A stretch of 43,406 bases of DNA from Dictyocoela muelleri. Its lineage: Eukaryota > Microsporidia. Each line of letters opens with the position of its first letter. Positions within the stretch are counted from its first letter, which is position 1. A program made the translations under genes and the position numbers. Where the stretch lies: the NCBI GenBank assembly GCA_016256075.1, contig SDVU01000001.1, forward strand, positions 1 to 43,406, written 5' to 3'. Shown piece by piece: positions 10,564 to 21,173 of this stretch. The notes under the pieces were generated by a model that made no database searches, was not told the origin of the DNA, and worked only from the letters and a program-made list of their open reading frames with translations.

Positions 10564-11415
10564 GGTACTGAGTCCTCCATATGACCAAGAATTTGACCCG
10601 AAAAGGCAATAAAAAAATGATGCAAAATATGTTTTTGTAAAGCTCTTGGCGTGATATTAGTGGGAATCAAGTCAACCACAAAATTTTATTTCTAAAAATG
10701 GTAATAAACACAAGTATAAATTAAAGATTTTTAGTGTACATATTGCCATTTTTATAAAAAAATATTATTGGTTTTATTTCCGTTAATATAACACTGAGGG
10801 GATTCCGAAAACATTTTTTTTCATTTTTTTCTCCTTTATGGGTCTAATTCTTGGTCATTTCAGGTAAAAAATAGTTTTGTTGACAAAACTATTTTAAATT
10901 TTTAGATTTAAGTAAAGGCTACTAAAAAATATAAATGGATGATAGATGATTAAATTAGAATGTTAATAAAGAACTTTGTTTATCATAAGTTTGTGTTAAA
11001 TGTCAAAAAATCCCATTCTGAATTTAAACATAAAAAGTTGTATTCTAGTATATTTGTTACATGTAGCCTTTTTTAAATTTAAAGATCGTTAATCAATATC
11101 AATCATTTTTTTACACTTATCTCATTGTTTTATTTAAATTTTATAGAATTTAACCCAGAAAAAGCAATCAAAAAATGATAAAAAAGTTTTTGGAAAGCTC
11201 TAGGCGTGATATTTGCGTGAATCAAGTTTATGAGAAAAAAATAATAAATATTTCTATTTTAAGACAAAGTCCTAAAATAGAAACATTTTTTATTTTTTCT
11301 CATAAACTTGATTTCCGCTAATATCACGCCTAGAGCTTTCCAAAAACATATTTTACATTATTTTTTGATTGTTTTTTCTAAGTCAAATTCTTGGTCATAT
11401 AGGGGACTCAGTACC
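10564..11415. mobile_element. deleted Merlin derivative with two palindromic ends
   Basis: The ends are 'ggtactgagtcctccatatg' on the left and, reverse-complemented, 'ggtactgagtcccctatatg' on the right, the same as the Merlin element at 32344-33901. Each end folds back on itself (10564-10885 and 11150-11415; inner arms include 'gctctaggcgtgatatt'). The flanks give a 7-of-8 direct repeat: 'aaaatttc' at 10556-10563 and 'aaaatttt' at 11416-11423. The middle keeps only a trace of the start of a transposase, so it is a non-autonomous relative that would depend on another copy. Confidence 0.75.
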
Positions 11416-11464
11416 AAAATTTTTATCTCTTTTTTTGAATATTATTTCAACACCTATTATGAAT

Positions 11465-12330
11465 AATATTTTAGAAGTAATTCATAATTTCTCTCCCCTT
11501 GAAAATGAAATCTCTAGCTCTAACTTATCTTATTTAGAGTTTTTTAAAAATGTGGAATAATTAGTCAGACTAATTTCTGTCCTGCTGTGGTAATATATTG
11601 ATTTTTTGGAAGTATCTAAAGAGTAAAGATGGTTATGTATATAATTGTGCTAATCGTGATTGTCAAAGACACTACTCTTTAAAGTTCAATACTTCTCTCA
11701 ATTGTTTTTCAACTGATCTCAAAAAAAATTTAAGGGCTGTATAGTGTTTTAATTTTTATTACCATTATACCAAGCCACAATGATTGTAAAATCTCAAAGA
11801 CTACATATATTAAGATAAAAGACTTAGTAATAGCTTAACTGAGACAAATACAAGATGGTAAAGTAATTATAGGAGGTGACAATATTCGAGTTCAGTTTGA
11901 GGAAACCACAATTTGTGACGGCAAAATAATAATGACCCGTCAAAAATAGAAGATTAATTTAATAATGAAAAATAAAGAAGCTAGTAGGCGGGTTTGAAGA
12001 GTGCAACTGCTAACGATTTGTTTTGAAACTTGTTCCAAACAGAAAGAGTGGGGATATGTACGAAATATTTTTCTTCCATGTTCATAGTGGTAAATATTGT
12101 TACATATGAATATCCATATTATTCATTTACATTTAGAAGGTTTAACGCACATATCCGTAAATCATTCAGATGAGTTTATTACAAGCGATTTTGTTCATAC
12201 AAACTCTATTGAAAATCTTTAATCGCATTTAAAAATGTAATAGAAGCAGAGCAGGAATATCCGGTGATAGATTGATGCTATTTTTGATGAATTTTGAGAG
12301 GCAAGCGGTATTGCATTCTCGATAAATTGT
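11465..12330 (+). pseudogene. Merlin transposase, heavily decayed
   Basis: The plus strand shows a leading segment ('MNNILEVIHNFSP'), a zinc-ribbon half ('DGYVYNCANRDCQRHYSL', about 11630-11690), the first catalytic region as 'QFEETTICDGKII' near 11890 (the Asp is now Glu), 'VGGFEECN' and 'KLVPNRK' near 11990-12050, and the Glu region 'NHSDEFITSDFVHTNSIENL' near 12160-12222. The pieces are spread over frames with many stops. It is the oldest of the Merlin copies here and its ends cannot be found. Confidence 0.7.
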
Positions 12331-12599
12331 AAACATTAAAAGAAGCCTTTGTTGTATGAAAGGTGTTTTATTCGTATTTTTGAGATAGCTTCTAGGCATA
12401 CAATTGGCTCGTTGTGTTTATTGGTTCATTGTGAAACAAATGTTTCACAATAACTTTTTAAGAAAATGTTTGTTAAAACAATATGACATTCGAGGATTTG
12501 TTTATTCATTTCTTGCGGCCTCTGACGGTGGTCAGAGGAAACTCAACCGCCTTCGTAAGGATTATTATGCTGCTTTAAGAATAAATATTTTTTTATAAT

Positions 12600-12880
12600 T
12601 TTTTTGAGAGGGTGAAATTTTGGACTAGGACTCTTCTTTATATACTTATTGATCCATTCTTTCCTGTTATCACCTAATTTCATTCTAATTATTTCGTCAA
12701 ATGTTCGATTAAAACCTTCAATTTTGCTTTGAGGATGTTTCTGTTGCCCATAAATTTTTTAAGGATGATAAGCACAATAAATTTTTAACATCATTATTAA
12801 AACACTCATAACGTTATCTATATGCAAGGTTGACCAAGGTACTTCTGTATAAAAAGATCTTCTAAAATTCTCATTATTAT
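12600..12880 (-). mobile_element. retroelement integrase fossil
   Basis: The minus strand holds part of an integrase core of the Ty3/gypsy kind. Only this fragment remains and it has several breaks. No terminal repeats were found around it. Confidence 0.55.
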
Positions 12881-13240
12881 ATCTCCAGTTTTTCTTTTAT
12901 TAGGAAAAAATTCGAATTTGCTAAAAAAAATAAAAAGAATGTCTAATTATATTCGTAAATTACTAAGAAAATAAATGCTAAAATTCGATTTTATCGCACA
13001 TTAACGCTGATGTACATTTTCTATAATAATAGATTAAAAATTATCACATAATTCCGGATTTTAATTTTACAACCATCACACGAGCTTATAAAATTATGTA
13101 TTTCTATAGAATTAATTCTGCATTTTCTTATATATTATAATTTTCAATTTATTACCTCCTATATGGCAAGTTAGATGTTTTTTATTTATAATTATATTTT
13201 ACCTTTATTCAAATTATATATATTTATATATTACATATAT
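12881..13240. other. non-coding AT-rich stretch
   Basis: I see no gene. The last 50 bases before the SINE are TA-rich ('atatatatttatatatt'), which matches the AT-rich tail seen after the 3' end of other SINE copies. Confidence 0.5.
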
Positions 13241-13690
13241 TACATGCTGACAAAATCCATAGCTGCCAACCCGGAGAGTTGTCTCCAACCATAGTCTTAT
13301 GACATTTGTATCTGGTGTTCCAATAATACGTCACTTATTAAGCTACCCAGAAGCCCAGCTGTACACGCGATTTTCGTTTTATCAATGACTCGGCAGGATA
13401 CAGGTAATTAGAGGCTTTTTTATGATATTTTATTTATCACTACTTTTTGCCGAGATGCGTCGCCGCACTCATCCCCACACCTAGGAGAGTCCCTTCTGCT
13501 TCATTGTCATATTAGACCAAGTCTTAATCAGCTATACCACACTGGAACAACTGTATATTAATACTATATTTCTATAGTTATGACCGCTTAATGTCATTCC
13601 CTCATTATTTATTAAAGAGTGACGTAAACGGGATTCGAACCACGATACTTAAATTTTACATTCAAGAGTGTTAACCACTGATCTATCTGA
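13241..13690 (-). repeat. tRNA-derived SINE, full length
   Basis: This is one of the best copies. Read on the minus strand, the head holds an A box ('tagatcagtgg') and a perfect B box ('ggttcgaatcc', complement of 13629-13640), spaced as in a tRNA gene. A body of about 370 bp follows with 'aggtgtggggatgagtgcgg', and the 3' end has 'caactctccgggttggcag' and 'gtcagcatgta'. An internal RNA polymerase III promoter and a multi-copy body with a fixed 3' end are the hallmarks of a SINE. It lies about 750 bp downstream of the Sec10-like gene. Confidence 0.85.
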
Positions 13691-14310
13691 CTTACTTATT
13701 CATTTAATTCCGAAAAAAATGATGTCTCTATTTTAAAGTATAATTCAAATTTTTATATTAAATACTTATGATATTAATACATTTATAAAAATTTTATAAC
13801 TGTCTTATATTCGATTATAAGACAGTGTCTTATAAACGAGAGAATTTTCTCATTTTCAACTTTTAAAAAACACTCAAAAATTAAATTTTTTTAAGTGTCT
13901 TATAGGAGAGGGAAGACAGTAGGCCTTAAAAAATAGGACTTATAAAAACCGTTAAGTTCATTTAATCAAGATTTATGTTTTTAATATCTTTAATGATCAA
14001 TAACACTTTTCATATTCGGGCAATTAAGACAACAACACATTAAAAAATTTACAAATTTTTTATGATATTTTGAATTTATTATAAATTTTTAACTAAAATA
14101 AGGTAAAGTACGGAATTCTTTCAATCATTAAATTTATCATCAAGTTATTTGTAATACATAAACATTATGAACAAGGTGGTTATAATTGTTAATAGAGTTT
14201 TCAATTTTTGATTAAAAATCATTATTAAAAAATATTGTTTACATAAATGATTTTTTAAGGTAAAAATACATCTTTAAAACTGCAATAATTAAAAATTAAA
14301 AGGCCACACA
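13691..14310. other. non-coding stretch with a short hairpin
   Basis: A perfect small hairpin, 'tgtcttata' facing 'tataagaca', lies at about 13801-13826, and 'gtgtcttata' recurs near 13827 and 13896. No gene is supported. Confidence 0.5.
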
Positions 14311-14457
14311 TTTACAATTTTAATAATAAACTTTGATTTTACAATTTTAATCATAAACTTTGAATTTACAATTTTAATCATAAACTTTGAATTTACAATT
14401 TTAATCATAAAATTTGAATTTACAATTTTAATAATAAACTTTGAATTTACAATTTTA
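14311..14457. repeat. 27-bp tandem array at the 3' end of the Sec10-like gene
   Basis: Five full units and part of a sixth start at 14311, 14338, 14365, 14392, 14419 and 14446. The unit is 'tttacaattttaatcataaa' plus 'ctttgaa'. The period is exact and divisible by three. The partial sixth unit contains the stop codon and final codons (Leu-Lys-Leu) of the Sec10-like gene. Confidence 0.95.
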
Positions 14458-16234
14458 AATATTTTTTAACATTTTGATAATCATTCCTGCATTTAAGCCA
14501 CTTTTTAATATCAGATCGTTCCATCCGCTTCCCAACAGTTTTAATATAAATTTGAAGATCATTGGCATCAACAAAAATCAACAGAACATTTTCTTTCAAA
14601 ATTTCAAAGGTCTTTATAAAACCAAATAAAGAACGGTCTTTTAAGAATTTTAAATAACTTTCAATGTCATTTACTAACACGAATGCTTGCTCCTTGTTAA
14701 ATTTTATCTGAAGAATTTGATTTTCAATTTTTTCAATAGTATAAGACAAAACATTTGAGATATAGACATTACCGTTTCTTCCTAATGGTAATTTTCTGAA
14801 TTCAGAACTTAAAATTTGAATTATTTTTTGAGAGATGCTTGTAACACTCCCTGAAAATTGAGAAATTGTTATTTTTTTAATTTCTCTTTTAATTTTCTTC
14901 TTGCAGAGACTTACCAGTTCGCTGAAAATGCCACTTAGCTCTGATTGAAAAAAATCCGAAAGAATATCAAAACATGGCAGGGTATGCGTCATAAAATAAA
15001 CCTTTAAAATTGTATATATTTCAGATAATTTATGAATATCTTCAAATGTATGCCCATGTTTAGCAATCAGAACCTCGAGTTTTTTAATGAAAAATTTGAC
15101 AACAGACTCGATATCATCTTCTTCGTAATTTAAAGTCTCGCATCGCTCTACAAATGCGTTAAAATAATTTAGAGCTTTTAAGAAAACTTTGCGAATATCC
15201 CCTTCTCTTTCCAATGTACTTCCTAGGATTATATATCGATTTGATGATTTTTTACCGCTTAAAACTCCTAAAATTAGCTCAATAGCTTGTTTTTCATTTT
15301 GAATAGCCACAGTAAGATATGGATCGAATATCTCCATCAAATTTTCATTGGCATCTATGTCTAAATTTTTTATTTTAATATAGGCCTCGTTTAAATTCAT
15401 AAGGAAAAGTATTGGGTCGTGAGTTTTTAAAAAAGTTTCTAACCTTAACGAGACAAAATCATTAAAAATTCGCGAGGTTATCATTTGTAAAACTTCTCTT
15501 TGGTTAGTGAAAATCTTATCCAGATCTAAAAATTCAGTATTATAAAGCAATTTGATGTTATCCACGTATTTAAAAAATTCAGAATCGTTTGCACTATAAA
15601 AATCAATATCGATTTTTTCAGGTTCGATAAATGAAATTTGTACATTCAAGACATTTAAACTATAAATATAAAGATTAAGAGGTTGTCTCCAATCATCAAT
15701 ATTATACAAAACATCGAAAAACTTTCTCATTTCATATTTATTATTATTTTCAAGAGCCTTCTGAAAACCATCAATCATTTTATCTTTGAATTTCTTACAA
15801 TATTCATCTTCACGCTCAACATAACGAAAAAATAAAGCTAAAAAATTCCATTCATCAGAATCATTACCATTTATAATATTTTCCAACGTTGCATAATTAT
15901 GGAGATCAATTTCTTTTCCTAACTTAAGCATCCTAAGCAGAAGTTTCTTTTCATTAAATGAATTGTTTAGTAACAAAATCTCCGAATCAATCTTTTTTAT
16001 GTCTAACTTAGCAACCTTTGAAAACAATGGCTCAAATATTTCTGCGGGCATGTCCGGACTGATTATTTTGTCTTTCTTGTATGTTATGGCTGTTAGAAGA
16101 TCTTGAAGTTGTTGGTATAAATTATTTATACTTATAAGAGAAATCGACGGGTCTTGTGAAATACTTAGACGCTCTTCAATTATTGATTTTGGAGTTACTG
16201 ATTTTCTTTTTAAATCGTTTATGGTGAGTGTCAT
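14447..16234 (-). CDS. probable Sec10-like exocyst subunit
   Basis: The intact 595-residue frame is almost entirely alpha-helical, with no signal peptide or membrane segment, as expected of the helical-rod (CATCHR) tethering subunits. The C-terminal part fits Sec10/EXOC5 best: a 'FVLVNDIESYLKFL' helix (about residues 515-528), then 'IKTFEILKENVLLIFVDAND' (about 537-556), and the end 'KKWLKCRNDYQNVKKYL', close to the R-x-D-Y ending of Sec10. Exocyst subunits tether secretory vesicles to the plasma membrane. The protein is shorter than yeast and animal Sec10 (about 700-870 residues), in line with reduced microsporidian proteins. I chose the first ATG because a CCC triplet abuts it. Another CATCHR subunit is the main alternative. 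Confidence 0.6.
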   Translation of the reverse strand: MTLTINDLKRKSVTPKSIIEERLSISQDPSISLISINNLYQQLQDLLTAITYKKDKIISPDMPAEIFEPLFSKVAKLDIKKIDSEILLLNNSFNEKKLLLRMLKLGKEIDLHNYATLENIINGNDSDEWNFLALFFRYVEREDEYCKKFKDKMIDGFQKALENNNKYEMRKFFDVLYNIDDWRQPLNLYIYSLNVLNVQISFIEPEKIDIDFYSANDSEFFKYVDNIKLLYNTEFLDLDKIFTNQREVLQMITSRIFNDFVSLRLETFLKTHDPILFLMNLNEAYIKIKNLDIDANENLMEIFDPYLTVAIQNEKQAIELILGVLSGKKSSNRYIILGSTLEREGDIRKVFLKALNYFNAFVERCETLNYEEDDIESVVKFFIKKLEVLIAKHGHTFEDIHKLSEIYTILKVYFMTHTLPCFDILSDFFQSELSGIFSELVSLCKKKIKREIKKITISQFSGSVTSISQKIIQILSSEFRKLPLGRNGNVYISNVLSYTIEKIENQILQIKFNKEQAFVLVNDIESYLKFLKDRSLFGFIKTFEILKENVLLIFVDANDLQIYIKTVGKRMERSDIKKWLKCRNDYQNVKKYLKL

Positions 16235-16237
16235 GGG
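16235..16237 (-). promoter_or_regulatory. CCC start-proximal motif
   Basis: On the minus strand the Sec10-like gene reads 'aattaattaaatcccATG'. A CCC directly before the ATG in an otherwise AT-only context matches the CCC-type signal reported upstream of microsporidian genes. It fixes the start codon and suggests a very short 5' leader. Confidence 0.6.
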
Positions 16238-16449
16238 ATTTAATTAATTTGAAATTTAAAATTCTAGGCAGAATATTTTTAAATGTGATGTCGATTTTTG
16301 GTATTTTCTTAAGCTGAGTATTTTTGGACCTTATCAAAAATTTAAATTTAATCTATCATGAACACAGATAATTGGTGTAGTAAATTGGTTTTCTGAAGTA
16401 TGTAAGTTCAAATGATGAAATTAAAAAAAAATTGATTGTTTTCATTTGG

Positions 16450-16520
16450 GCCAGATAGCTCAGTGGTTAACACTCTTGAATGTAAATTTAAGTATAATGT
16501 CATCTCTATTGAGGTCAAGA
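16450..16520 (+). repeat. SINE fragment, tRNA-like head only
   Basis: It begins 'gccagatagctcagtggtta', containing a perfect A box ('tagctcagtgg'), and continues through 'cactcttgaatgtaaattta'. The region corresponding to the B box is diverged ('tctattgaggtc') and no SINE body follows. It lies about 215 bp upstream of the Sec10-like gene, on the opposite strand. Confidence 0.7.
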
Positions 16521-16702
16521 TATTTAGTAAATTTGCCAAAACGGGGGTTTTTATGTGAGTAAAGGGTTTATTCCAATGAAATCTATTTTCAGGAGCTTTA
16601 CAATAAAATATTATAATGATTAACTAGTTTAATCTTTAATATTTTTCTTTAACCTCTATGTAATTAGTAATTTTCACTTAAAAACCTAAATTTTTATCGT
16701 TC

Positions 16703-17281
16703 CGGAACAACTCGCCTGTGTAAAAAAATGAACAACTCGCCTAGGAAATGATTTGTTTAAATTTAAAAAATCTATTAAGAAACCTCTGATCATACCTTTA
16801 TTTTATCTAAAAATTTAAATAAATGTCAATATTTTTTATTTAGGGGTTCTAACCTTCTTTATACCTCTATATTCCCAAAAAATATTGTAATCTACGAAAT
16901 ATAGTATTAGCATGGGAAAGTAAAATTTTGTTTATTTTTTATTTTATACATATTGTAAAATCAATTTTAAATATAAGGTAATATTGCTAAATTAGGTAAT
17001 TCCGGTATATTATACGAAACATATTTTTACAATATGTATAAAAAAAGATATATGTCGAAATTGATGTTCCTATGATAATGTCATATTGCGTAGTTAACAA
17101 TATTTTTTTGGAATAGGGAGGTATAAGGAAGGTTAGAACCCCTAAATAAAAAATATTGACATTTATTTAAATTTTTAGATAAAATAGAGGTATGATCAGA
17201 GGTTTCTTAATATATTTTTTTAAATTTAAATAACTCATTTCCCAGGCGAGTTATTCATTTTTTTACACAGGCGAGTCCGGA
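16703..17281. mobile_element. large foldback element, ~580 bp
   Basis: Nearly the whole stretch is one palindrome with arms of about 280 bp. Outer arms are 'ccggaacaactcgcctgtgt' and its partner at 17264-17281. Inner arms begin 'ggggttctaaccttctttat' (16843) and 'aaggttagaacccc' (ending 17142). The inner part is the same family as the foldback at 29678-30012. The outer arms, with the tandem motif 'aactcgcct', are unique to this copy. There is no coding capacity. The family is probably a Merlin-related end module, by analogy with the palindromic Merlin ends in this window. Confidence 0.7.
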
Positions 17282-18960
17282 ATAACTCGCCTATAAGCTA
17301 GTTGCCCCCCCAGCCATTTTCATTTAAAAACCCAAATTTTTATTCTACTTTCTAAACGATTGATTTTTTCGAACATCAACTCTTTTAGTATGGAAGGTAT
17401 AATTTTTAGGCTGCATGATAAATGCATCAACATGCTGGCTCTAATATTCTAAGTCTTTCGAAAGTTTTGTGTCTAAAAGATGTAGCATTATCATCTTCTA
17501 CTCTGAACTCAACAGACTCATTATGTCTTATCTATACCATTTTCAATTACTATTGAACGAGATAAATTTTCATCTGATGTCCTTTTTAATCCAGTTTTAT
17601 AGCCTAATACTTTCGAGTAACTGTTTTTTATGGTCTCTTATGTGATTCTACCCCGAGATATAAATATAAATATAATTACATATCTGAAAATTAACGAATT
17701 TAGACTTGGGAAACCATATGTTAAGAGTTTATTGTAACCTATATAGCTGATCAGAGCATTGCTGTAATGATTTACATTTTTTTGGTATTCCCACAACCCA
17801 AGGCTAAAAAAGTTGAAGATTATTTTTTGTGAGTAAAAAATTAATTGTTACTAAAATTGAAAATTGAATGAAAGGAAGCATTAACTAGAATTAAGAGAAT
17901 ACTTTTGTCTGTTTATCATTTATTTATTTAAAATTTCAATATAAACAGTAAATAACATTTTACCAAGCCTTGTCACAATATGTGTATATTACGTCTTTTT
18001 CAACGTGTTAAAATTTCATTAGAGCAGCTGGTGGCTTAAAATGTCTTAAAATAATAGTATTTTATTTTTACACAGTTATGATATACATTAAAATTACTTA
18101 TTGTGTATTTTATATAGCTTTGAGCCTTTAAATCTATCATTAGTTGTTCATAGCTTAGCATGCTTTTATAGTATAATATCATTTGATCAAAAAGAATATG
18201 TTGTTAATGTTAGTTCGACTTTAATTTTTTAAATCTTCTTTTGAAATCTGAAATTGGGCTTTTTAGGCTGGTCGAGATTCACCTAGATATTTTTGGAAGA
18301 AATATCATGTATTTTCCTGAATCTATCCACCCTTTGATTGAAAGATTTAAATATTCCATATTATTTTTGATTACAATAAATTGAGTATATCTTTAAGACA
18401 GGAACTATTAACAGAAACACCGCTGTCTCTAAGACAGAAAAAACTTAATAATTTGATGTTATAACTATAAAGAAGGAGATTAGAGGTTTATATTGTCATA
18501 TCTAATGCACGTCATGAACATTTGTGGAAGTTGTTCTGAAACCTTTCAAATTTTATAAATAATCATAGAATAGTCCACAGATGTTTCTCCCTCCTTTTAA
18601 AGATATAAAAAGGAGTGTAGTCCAAATCTACACACATGCATAGCTTCTCGAACCATACATCAAGAAGTAACTCCCGAGAAAGATCCCCAGATGACGATAC
18701 TTCCATTCGGATGACAACTTATAATAAATTAAATTCAAAAAAATCTTTCTACAACCAACTTTTTTTGGCCAGATCGTTGATAGATCCGACAATATAAATA
18801 AAGATAAATTTACGTGTTTTGTTTTTTCTATTGAATTGTTGAGAATGGGTTTATATTTAATCATAAAAAGCTTCAATTTGACGAATTATACTTATCTAAT
18901 GCTCAGTGGAATTTCACCGCAAATTTTTTTAACCTCGTATGAGAGAATTCGAATTTACAA
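17282..18960. other. unassigned stretch, possible decayed coding
   Basis: The minus strand at 17530-17650 reads 'YSKVLGYKTGLKRTSDENLS' and at 18630-18880 holds an 82-residue frame with 'SWL'-type fragments. Neither matches a family I recognise, and both are bounded by stops. Codon-like composition near 18480-18880 (higher GC than the flanks) suggests remains of a transposon or host gene. Confidence 0.35.
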
Positions 18961-19029
18961 AAAGCCCTAGAAATAAAAAAATGATAATACAATAGAATTA
19001 TATCTATAATAAAGTTAAAAAACAAAATA

Positions 19030-20076
19030 TGGTATGACTTTTAAATGTTCTATAAGAAACTGTATGGGGCGATTTATTTAAAAGATGGTGAAATTGTTAA
19101 AAAATAAATTATTGCTATGGAGATGATCCTAGCAAAATTATTAAGCTTAGAGTACGTAATTTCTTATATAAAAAGGCCATTGAAACTAATGAAGATTTTG
19201 AATCATCATTTCTTCAATCAACTAGTTTTTTTAAATCAGATGAATATAAAAGAATTGGTAAAAAAAATTGAAAGATGAGTTTAATAAGAGGAGAAGAAAA
19301 AATGATTTCGAAACAAACAAAAGTGAATATTTATGAAAATATATAAATTTATATATGATGATCAACTATTTTTGCGTTATGACAGTGGATTGAATCAGAT
19401 AATCGAAAAATTTTAGTTTCAACTAACAACGATTTAGAAATTATAAAAAAATTGAATTTCTTTTTGACTGAAAGAACATTTAAAATTGCCTTTTTGGCTA
19501 TCATCAGCCTTTACATGCATGAAATGTACTTTTACAAAAGACTACCGATGTTCTATGCATTGAAAAAAACCAAAAAAAACCTATAGGTAAATATTTAATA
19601 TCTTAAAAAAAAGAAAAAATTAATATTTTTGGCTTAATATGTTTTTTTGAGGTTAAAATTGTAAATGATGTTAAAGGAATAATCCCACCTCTGAAGTTTA
19701 TGATTGTATTTTTTATTTTGATTAAATTATATGGCGACATTACAAAAATTTAAGCAAGTGATTGATTATAGGGAAGACAGAGAATATAAGAATTTAATAC
19801 CGAATATACTACTATTATCATGCGTTCCAACTGATTATATTGATTTTTTCTTTAATATTATTGCTCTGAAATATAAAGATGAAAATTTTAATAAAATAAA
19901 AGATTTTTTCTATGAAAACCTTATTTTGAATTTAAAAAATAATAAAAACAAAGAGTTAAATTTTTAAAAATTTAGAATCGTATTATATATAATATACCAA
20001 CATCTCCTTGGAGCTTAGAAGCTTCTCGCAGACACTTAAATGCAAAAATTGGAAAATATAAGCTAAAATCGCAAAG
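19030..20076 (+). pseudogene. second MULE transposase relic with FLYWCH finger
   Basis: The start (about 19030-19130) reads 'TFKCSIRNCMGRFI' and 'LKDGEIVKK' followed by 'HCYGDDPSK'-like residues, the C-terminal half of a FLYWCH finger. Near 19380-19560 the plus strand gives 'NNDLEIIKKLNFFLTERTFK' and then 'MHEMYFYKRLPMFYALKKT', the first catalytic block of a MULE transposase with the Asp-Gly of DGTF changed. 'YREDREYKNLIPNILLLSCV' (about 19760-19830) is the post-core helical region. Several stops and frame changes occur. The Merlin element at 20085-21173 cuts off the end of it. Confidence 0.65.
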
Positions 20077-20084
20077 GTTATTGA

Positions 20085-21173
20085 GCCGCAACCGTAAAAT
20101 TCGAGTTTTTTTTCAAAAATCACAAATTTTACGCATAATATATTTAACCCCTAGTAATAATATAATATTTAATATTTATGATGAAATATTCATTGATAAC
20201 AAAAAATCAATTAAATTTTTAAATCAATTCGGCGTATTTAGAAACATTGGGGAATGTGAAAGATATGGAAACTTGACTAAAATCAGGAAGAGAGATGTTT
20301 CTAGATTTAATTCATATTTTTATTTTTGCAAAATCTGTCGTATAAAAACATAATTTATACAAAAAAGACTTATAGACGGTTTTAAAAAAACTATTATTTT
20401 TTTGAGGATTGTATATGCTTTTTCGCCGAATTTTGATTGTTGTCAAGTCGAGTTGTTAACTGGAATATATTCAAAAACAACATATAAATTAAAGAAAATA
20501 ATTATTTAAACAATTAAAAAAATACAAGCCGAAACATTTAGTAAAATAGGTAGATAGGGAGTATATTTGCAAGTTGATGAGACTGCTATTTGTCAAGTTC
20601 GGATTATTGAAAATCCTCTGTGTATGTATATTGATATGGAATGCATTCTCTGGTTAATAGAAGGCGTTGAAGTAACAGAAAACAAATTATGCTTTTTAGA
20701 ATTAGCTATAAATAGCGAAGCTTCATCTATTTTAAATATTTTAAATAAAAACGTATTACCGAACCCTATAATCGTCTCGGATGGTTTTACATCTTATCCA
20801 TTAGCGGTTCGACAATTTGGATCTGAACACATAATTGTGTCACATAATCAAGGTTTTATAAATGCAGAAGGTTATAATACTAATTTAATTGAAAATTTAT
20901 GGTATCACTTGAAAGTAGAATATAAAATTCGACGCGGTGTGAAAAAAGAAAATATGAAAGATTTCTTCTATGAATTTTATTTTAAAAAGTATTATATCAA
21001 AAAGAGAACTCCTAAATCAATATCAAATGGATTTATTTAAATTTTAAAAATATTATTTGAATAAAAATTTACCCCTATATTGTTTTTATTAAATTTTTAA
21101 TATTATTTTTTTTTATAATTTTTCATGAACCACTACCTTGTATTAAAAAAAACCCAAATTTTATCGTTGCGCC
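20085..21173 (+). mobile_element. Merlin transposon, perfect 8-bp target duplication
   Basis: The terminal inverted repeats are 'gccgcaaccgtaaaattcga' and, reverse-complemented, 'ggcgcaacgataaaatttgg', both followed by a T-run. The flanks are the perfect 8-bp direct repeat 'gttattga' at 20077-20084 and 21174-21181, the right size for Merlin. The element is 1089 bp and carries one transposase gene. It sits in the relic of a MULE transposase. Confidence 0.85.
20135..21040 (+). pseudogene. Merlin transposase, broken in N-terminal half
   Basis: The catalytic half is a clean open frame from about 20570: the first Asp in 'LQVDETAIC', then 'PNPIIVSDGFTSYP' with the second Asp (about 20770), and 'GYNTNLIENLWYHLKVEYK' with the Glu (about 20895). 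The N-terminal half has 'FNQFGVFRNIGECERYGN' and 'SYFYFCKICRIKT', a zinc-ribbon region with one Cys pair altered, and is interrupted by stops and a frame change between about 20350 and 20565. This is one of the better preserved catalytic cores in the window. Confidence 0.8.

Noticed and set aside
12404-12598. 64-residue plus-strand frame
   Set aside because: No family resemblance, no start signal, and it lies between two decayed elements.
16450-16520. Possible genuine tRNA gene
   Set aside because: The A box is perfect, but no acceptor stem, anticodon arm or B box at the right distance can be folded, and the sequence matches the SINE head.
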